From positions 1 through 36,290 of the forward strand of contig JAIXZA010000070.1 in assembly GCA_027489965.1 (NCBI GenBank): a stretch of 36,290 nt of DNA. Reading direction: 5' to 3'. How positions within the stretch are numbered: the stretch's first letter is position 1; each line of letters begins with the position of its first letter. The notes beneath the pieces were generated by a model, which searched no databases, was not told the DNA's origin, and saw only the letters and a list, made by a program, of their open reading frames with translations. Source of the stretch: Verrucomicrobiaceae bacterium. GTDB taxonomy: Bacteria > Verrucomicrobiota > Verrucomicrobiia > Verrucomicrobiales > Verrucomicrobiaceae. The position numbers and the translations under genes are program-made. Shown here in pieces: positions 34,501 to 36,290 of this stretch.

Positions 34501-36290
34501 TCGTGCCATCAATCGCTGTCGCGGCAGCGTTTTCTGCATAAGCAAGGGTCGCGCCTGCCGTCACGACGGGCTTGTCATTGGTCGGTGTGATATTGATCGT
34601 CGAAGTGACACCAACACTCGTTTGTGCCCCAGCAAGGTCGCTGTTGGCGTCCGTCACTGTCCACGTCACCGTGCGGCTGCCGGTTGTCGCGGTTGGGTCT
34701 TCACTAGTGCTGCGATAGGTCACACTGCGCAGAGCGGTTTGATAATTCGCCAGCGTCGCGGTCCCTGTCAGCGTCAGAACCCCTGTGACTGAACTGTAGG
34801 TGCCGGAGATCCCGTTCTGCGTCGTCACTGCCAGCAAGTCGCCCGTGGTTAGTCCAGCAGAAATCGTCGCTGTGGCTTCTGTAATCTGCGTGTCGTCAGA
34901 GTTACTCACCGTTATCGTGCCATCAATGGCTGTCGCTGCAGCGTTTTCTGCATAGGCAAGGGTCGCTCCCGCCGTCACGACAGGCTTGTCATTGGTTGGT
35001 GTGATGGTGATGGTCGAAGTGACAGCCACACTCGTTTGTGCCCCAGCAAGGTCGCTGTTGGCGTCCGTCACTGCCCACGTCACCGTGCGATTCACCGCCG
35101 TCACCGTCGGATCTGCACTGGTACTGCGGTACGTCACACTGCGTAGCGCGGTTCGATAATTCGCCAGCGTCGTCGTTCCTGTCAGTGTCAGAACACCTGT
35201 TCCTGCGCTGTAAGTGCCGGAAATCCCATTCTGCGTCGTCACTGCCAGCAAGTCACCCGTGGTTAATCCAGCAGAAATCGTTGCTGTCGCCCCGGTAATC
35301 TGGGTGTCGTCAGCATCGTTCACTGTCATCGTGCCATCAATCGCTGTCGCGGCATCATTTTCTGCATAGGCAAGGGTCGCACCCGCTGTCACGACCGGCT
35401 TGTCATTGGTCGGCGTGATGTTGATGGTTTTTGTCGTTGTCCCTGTTCCTGCGCCCAGGCCATCCGAGTTTGCATCCGTTAAACTGTAGGCCAACACACG
35501 CGTCAGCTTCGTCGCATTGTCCGTCGGATCTTCACTTGCTGTCACATAAGTCAGGCTGCGCAGCACCGTCTGATAACTCGCCAGCGTATCCAGTCCGCTC
35601 AGGGTCAGCACCCCAGTTGCAGAATCATAGCTGTAAATGACATTGCCAGAGTCTGTAGTCGTTAACATATCTCCAGTCAGGAATCCCGCGGTAATCTGCA
35701 CGCTTCCACCGTCAATCAAGGTATCGTCTGAATCGGTCACCGTCGTGGTGCTATCCACCGTCAGAGCGAGGCCATTTTCCGAGAAACTAGCAGCCCCCGT
35801 CACCACGATCACCGGCAGATCTTTCAGTGCTGTCAGGTTGATGGTCGAAGTGACGGCAACACTCGTTTGTGCACCAGCGCCATCGCTGTTGGCGTCCGTT
35901 ACTGCCCATGTCACCATGCGGCTGCCCGCAGTCGCGGTCGGGTCCTCGCTGGTGCTTTGGTAAGTCACCCTGCGGAAGGCTGCCTGATAATTCGCCAGCG
36001 TCGCTGTTCCACTCAGTGTGAGAACACCTGTTCCAGCGCTGTAGCTGCCAGAGATCCCATTCAGTGTCGTCACCGCCAGCAAGTCGCCCGTGGTCAATCC
36101 AGCAGAAATCCTTGCGGTGGCCCCAGTAATCTGCGTGTCGTCAGCATCACTCACCGTCATCGTGCCATCAATGATTGTCGCGGCAGCGTTTTCTGTATAA
36201 GCAAGAGTCGCGCCTGCCGTCACGACCGGCTTGTCGTTGCTTGGCGTGATGGTGATGGTCGAAGTGACGGCAACACTCGTTTGTGCCCCA
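28562..36290 (-). CDS. Giant secreted multidomain surface protein 2, N-terminus outside the window
   Basis: At least 2575 residues. The frame stays open through the right edge (SVAVTSTITITPSNDKPVV can be read before the first Met at 36223), so the true start is outside. Reading from the edge: at least eight tandem repeats of 138 residues (36290-32935), cadherin-like domains (32930-32280, with VAENTTAVTTVTATDVDAG), a haemagglutinin/calcium-binding-like region with NGGTGDDTVNLNGD (32270-30450), an ASH-like domain (30455-30120) and the same C-terminal NxxGxxxAF-like module as giant protein 1. From DFSVATAGNVIVVTDLSANG onward it is a paralog of protein 1. It lacks the IPT, DUF4082-like and PA14 domains. 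It is likely a large adhesin; export route and anchor are unknown. Confidence 0.85.
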   Translation of the reverse strand, partial: GAQTSVAVTSTITITPSNDKPVVTAGATLAYTENAAATIIDGTMTVSDADDTQITGATARISAGLTTGDLLAVTTLNGISGSYSAGTGVLTLSGTATLANYQAAFRRVTYQSTSEDPTATAGSRMVTWAVTDANSDGAGAQTSVAVTSTINLTALKDLPVIVVTGAASFSENGLALTVDSTTTVTDSDDTLIDGGSVQITAGFLTGDMLTTTDSGNVIYSYDSATGVLTLSGLDTLASYQTVLRSLTYVTASEDPTDNATKLTRVLAYSLTDANSDGLGAGTGTTTKTINITPTNDKPVVTAGATLAYAENDAATAIDGTMTVNDADDTQITGATATISAGLTTGDLLAVTTQNGISGTYSAGTGVLTLTGTTTLANYRTALRSVTYRSTSADPTVTAVNRTVTWAVTDANSDLAGAQTSVAVTSTITITPTNDKPVVTAGATLAYAENAAATAIDGTITVSNSDDTQITEATATISAGLTTGDLLAVTTQNGISGTYSSVTGVLTLTGTATLANYQTALRSVTYRSTSEDPTATTGSRTVTWTVTDANSDLAGAQTSVGVTSTINITPTNDKPVVTAGATLAYAENAAATAIDGTMTVNDADDTQITGATATISAGLTAGDLLAVTTQNGISGTYSAGVLTLSGTATPADYQTVLRSVTYQSTSEDPTVTAVNRTVTWAVTDANSDLVGAQTSVAVTSTITITPSNDKPVVTAGATLAYVENAAATAIDGTMTVNDADDTQITGAIATISAGLTTGDLLAVTTLNGISGTYSTGTGVLTLTGTATLANYQAAFRRVTYQSTSEDPAATAGSRTVTWAVTDANSDLAGAQTSVAVTSTITITPSNDKPVVTAGATLAYAENAAATAIDGTMTVNDADDTQITGATATISAGLTTGDLLAVTTQNGISGTYSAGTGVLTLTGTATLANYQTALRSVTYQSTSEDPTATAGSRTVTWSVTDANSDLLGAQTSVAVTSTITITPSNDKPVVTAGATLAYKRYDAATAIDGTMTVNDADDTQITGAIATISAGLTAGDLLAVTTQNGISGSYSSGTGVLTLTGTATLANYQTALRSVTYRSTSQEPTQTSTSRTISWRVTDANSDLVGTETSVAVTSTINITLNEAPVITSNGGGAAASISVAENTTAVTTVTATDVDAGQTKTYSISGGVDSSKFSIVAATGVITFTSAPNFEAPTDVGGNNVYDVTVTATDNGLPILDDSQALTITVTNANEMPSFVKGADQLLPYNISSAQTVAGWATSIDDGDSTVAQTLTFAISSNSNPGLFTTAPSINSSTGALTYTPNGTGGSATIGVTLTDDATINGNAALTTSAQTFTITVQPTPDFSVATAGNVIVVTDLSANGNTLSVSEPSVGNLQLAAAGRTFSVNGALTTTGDSGAVSLTSVTSITVNAGVGADTINVNTFTSTLPSLTVNGGTGDDTVNLNGDITFATNANLQVDLQDDHATPGTDSVNFDTGVNVILSGTGSATLKMSAGLNMSKIGASLVTANGGITIETNQQTTQTVGDFYGVLASNVLIESTGSGNIVILGRAGIGGSSTTGVAIDPGAIVRSNTGTITLVGTGGTNSGVQNNGVQVNDGSIVESTGGGAVAITGGAGSQGMGIRLVYNAKVRNAGTGTITLTGVGGAMTGPINNGVGINLNSSGLCPAVTSSGSGTITINATRGANTSGGLMAADFYTSNDGSGTIRIGFDGTNPYSGNVVINADAMSISNADIQTSGIASLRQKTNGNRINLGADDSATTLGLTDAELDQISASTLVIGDSNSGAVTVSAAITRSASTVLNLASGANIDLSTGSLDSAGGNVRLNPRTNVFASNSGVDVTTGAASTLTIPNTGTLKIAMGEATADSGHTQLNVAGRLDITGATLLLSGSYTLLANQVYTIVNNDGADAIIGTFNGLAEGASVTYNGRALILSYVGGSGNDVTLSYFNEIVAYNGSHSLATELSAGQATVIDFGSTAPNMASVRSFLVRNTGNADLTLSSITVPSGYRTNGAPATLAPNASYGFQVSLDASTAASYSGNVVINSDDLNEAVFNFPVTGTVVASGSAPVVFVGGNIAAPSTSGSNVLGGPVGARLYSFVGSPAMNSSGVLASAVQLRHSDATLHTCMMVGEPPVLIVDDTKTAPSLPGVTHLNFGPPVINEAGHIAFIGEVRGTGVTKNVNSRCLFSNAGDGTLKLVARSDTNVGLGSNLKTLGNFSIGGDLVIFLGTLADKRSVLFGWDATTGLRQLIRTGQSLTANGATKTVRSFSILETTNASSGHGKEISVASTGESVVTCSVLFTDGTSGVVVGSFDGTSDSGFGLTYAASQQLADTYATPRVLPLAKWNTFRSPGFDYTGTYYGFISQMVTNKLIGVSSTNDLGVFVDTAPGVLTLQLRENAAAPGTAAGVVFSDFTDLVLGGGDYEFLVKAAVRGTGVTVNVNSGGLWALHATNGLQLVAREGSEAPGVAGSKFSKITQISLPGAAQPIFEATMKVGVGGVTTANDTGLWVVNESGAVKLAVREGDTINVGGIPRTVTAITSLVNGTSTGGAVGRRVFLADGQLTLLLTFTGGVQANVKVAVP
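32935..36290 (-). repeat. Array of 414-bp (138-residue) coding tandem repeats
   Basis: Each unit runs from NDKPVVTAGATLAYAEN through DADDTQITGATATISAGL and GVLTLTGTATLANYQ to WAVTDANSDLAGAQTSVAV. The DADDTQITG block recurs at about 33232, 33646, 34060, 34468, 34882, 35296 and 36127, with a divergent unit near 35710. Spacing is 414 bp except one 408-bp unit that lost two residues near 34380. DNA similarity between units is high. The unit resembles cadherin/VCBS-like adhesin repeats. The last unit (near 33291-33310) has YKRYDAA where the others have YAENAAA or similar. Confidence 0.92.

Noticed and set aside
21933..36290. Many long plus-strand ORFs across the giant genes
   Set aside because: They are antisense shadows of low-complexity Thr/Ser/Gly/Ala-rich coding DNA. 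Their translations are repetitive and lack domains, and the minus-strand frames carry recognisable domains throughout.

Overview
The window looks like a chromosomal segment of a Gram-negative bacterium of the Verrucomicrobiota, probably near Prosthecobacter or Verrucomicrobium. That placement is an inference from gene style: a Ser/Thr kinase fused to a WD40-like tail, giant cadherin/NxxGxxxAF surface proteins, a PEP-CTERM-like remnant, an outer-membrane porin, a GxxExxY gene, and almost no Shine-Dalgarno motifs. No rRNA or other phylogenetic marker was compared.

The left part (1-13.4 kb) is mostly core metabolism. It holds hemA with a CcsA/HemX-type membrane protein (minus strand), a divergent MTH1-like Nudix hydrolase, a DcaP-like porin, rpsU with a clear terminator (minus), then pheS and pheT, a lipoprotein phosphodiester glycosidase coupled to rdgB (minus), thiH, and a membrane-anchored endonuclease/exonuclease/phosphatase protein (minus). 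Convergent pairs are packed to within 1-2 bp.

A small mobile-element family runs through this part. Five copies of a roughly 37-40 bp repeat, each holding two TTAATCCTGT boxes exactly 17 bp apart, lie at 1-39, 138-173, 237-276, 6455-6494 and 6937-6976. Two form an inverted pair around a GxxExxY (PD-(D/E)XK-like) nuclease gene inserted between pheS and pheT. Two others form an inverted pair around about 60 bp of non-coding DNA behind hemA, like a deleted, non-autonomous derivative. This is the best candidate in the window for a poorly described system.

The middle part (13.5-21.5 kb) holds a cytoplasmic-type L,D-transpeptidase, a 1235-residue zinc-ribbon/kinase/TM/WD40-like protein, a DinG-type Fe-S helicase, a SAM methyltransferase and a short secreted CxxCH protein. 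The kinase gene is bracketed by two directly oriented 95-bp repeats (82/95 identical), the second of which includes the apparent dinG start.

The right part (21.5 kb to the end) is taken up by two giant paralogous secreted proteins on the minus strand. They share an N-terminal-type beta-repeat module, the C-terminal module, the terminator and about 140 bp of 3' flank, but differ in the middle. The first carries IPT/TIG, ASH, cadherin and PA14 domains. The second, which runs off the window, carries at least eight 138-residue tandem repeats. A run of nine G/C pairs just upstream of the first one's start is a possible phase-variation site.
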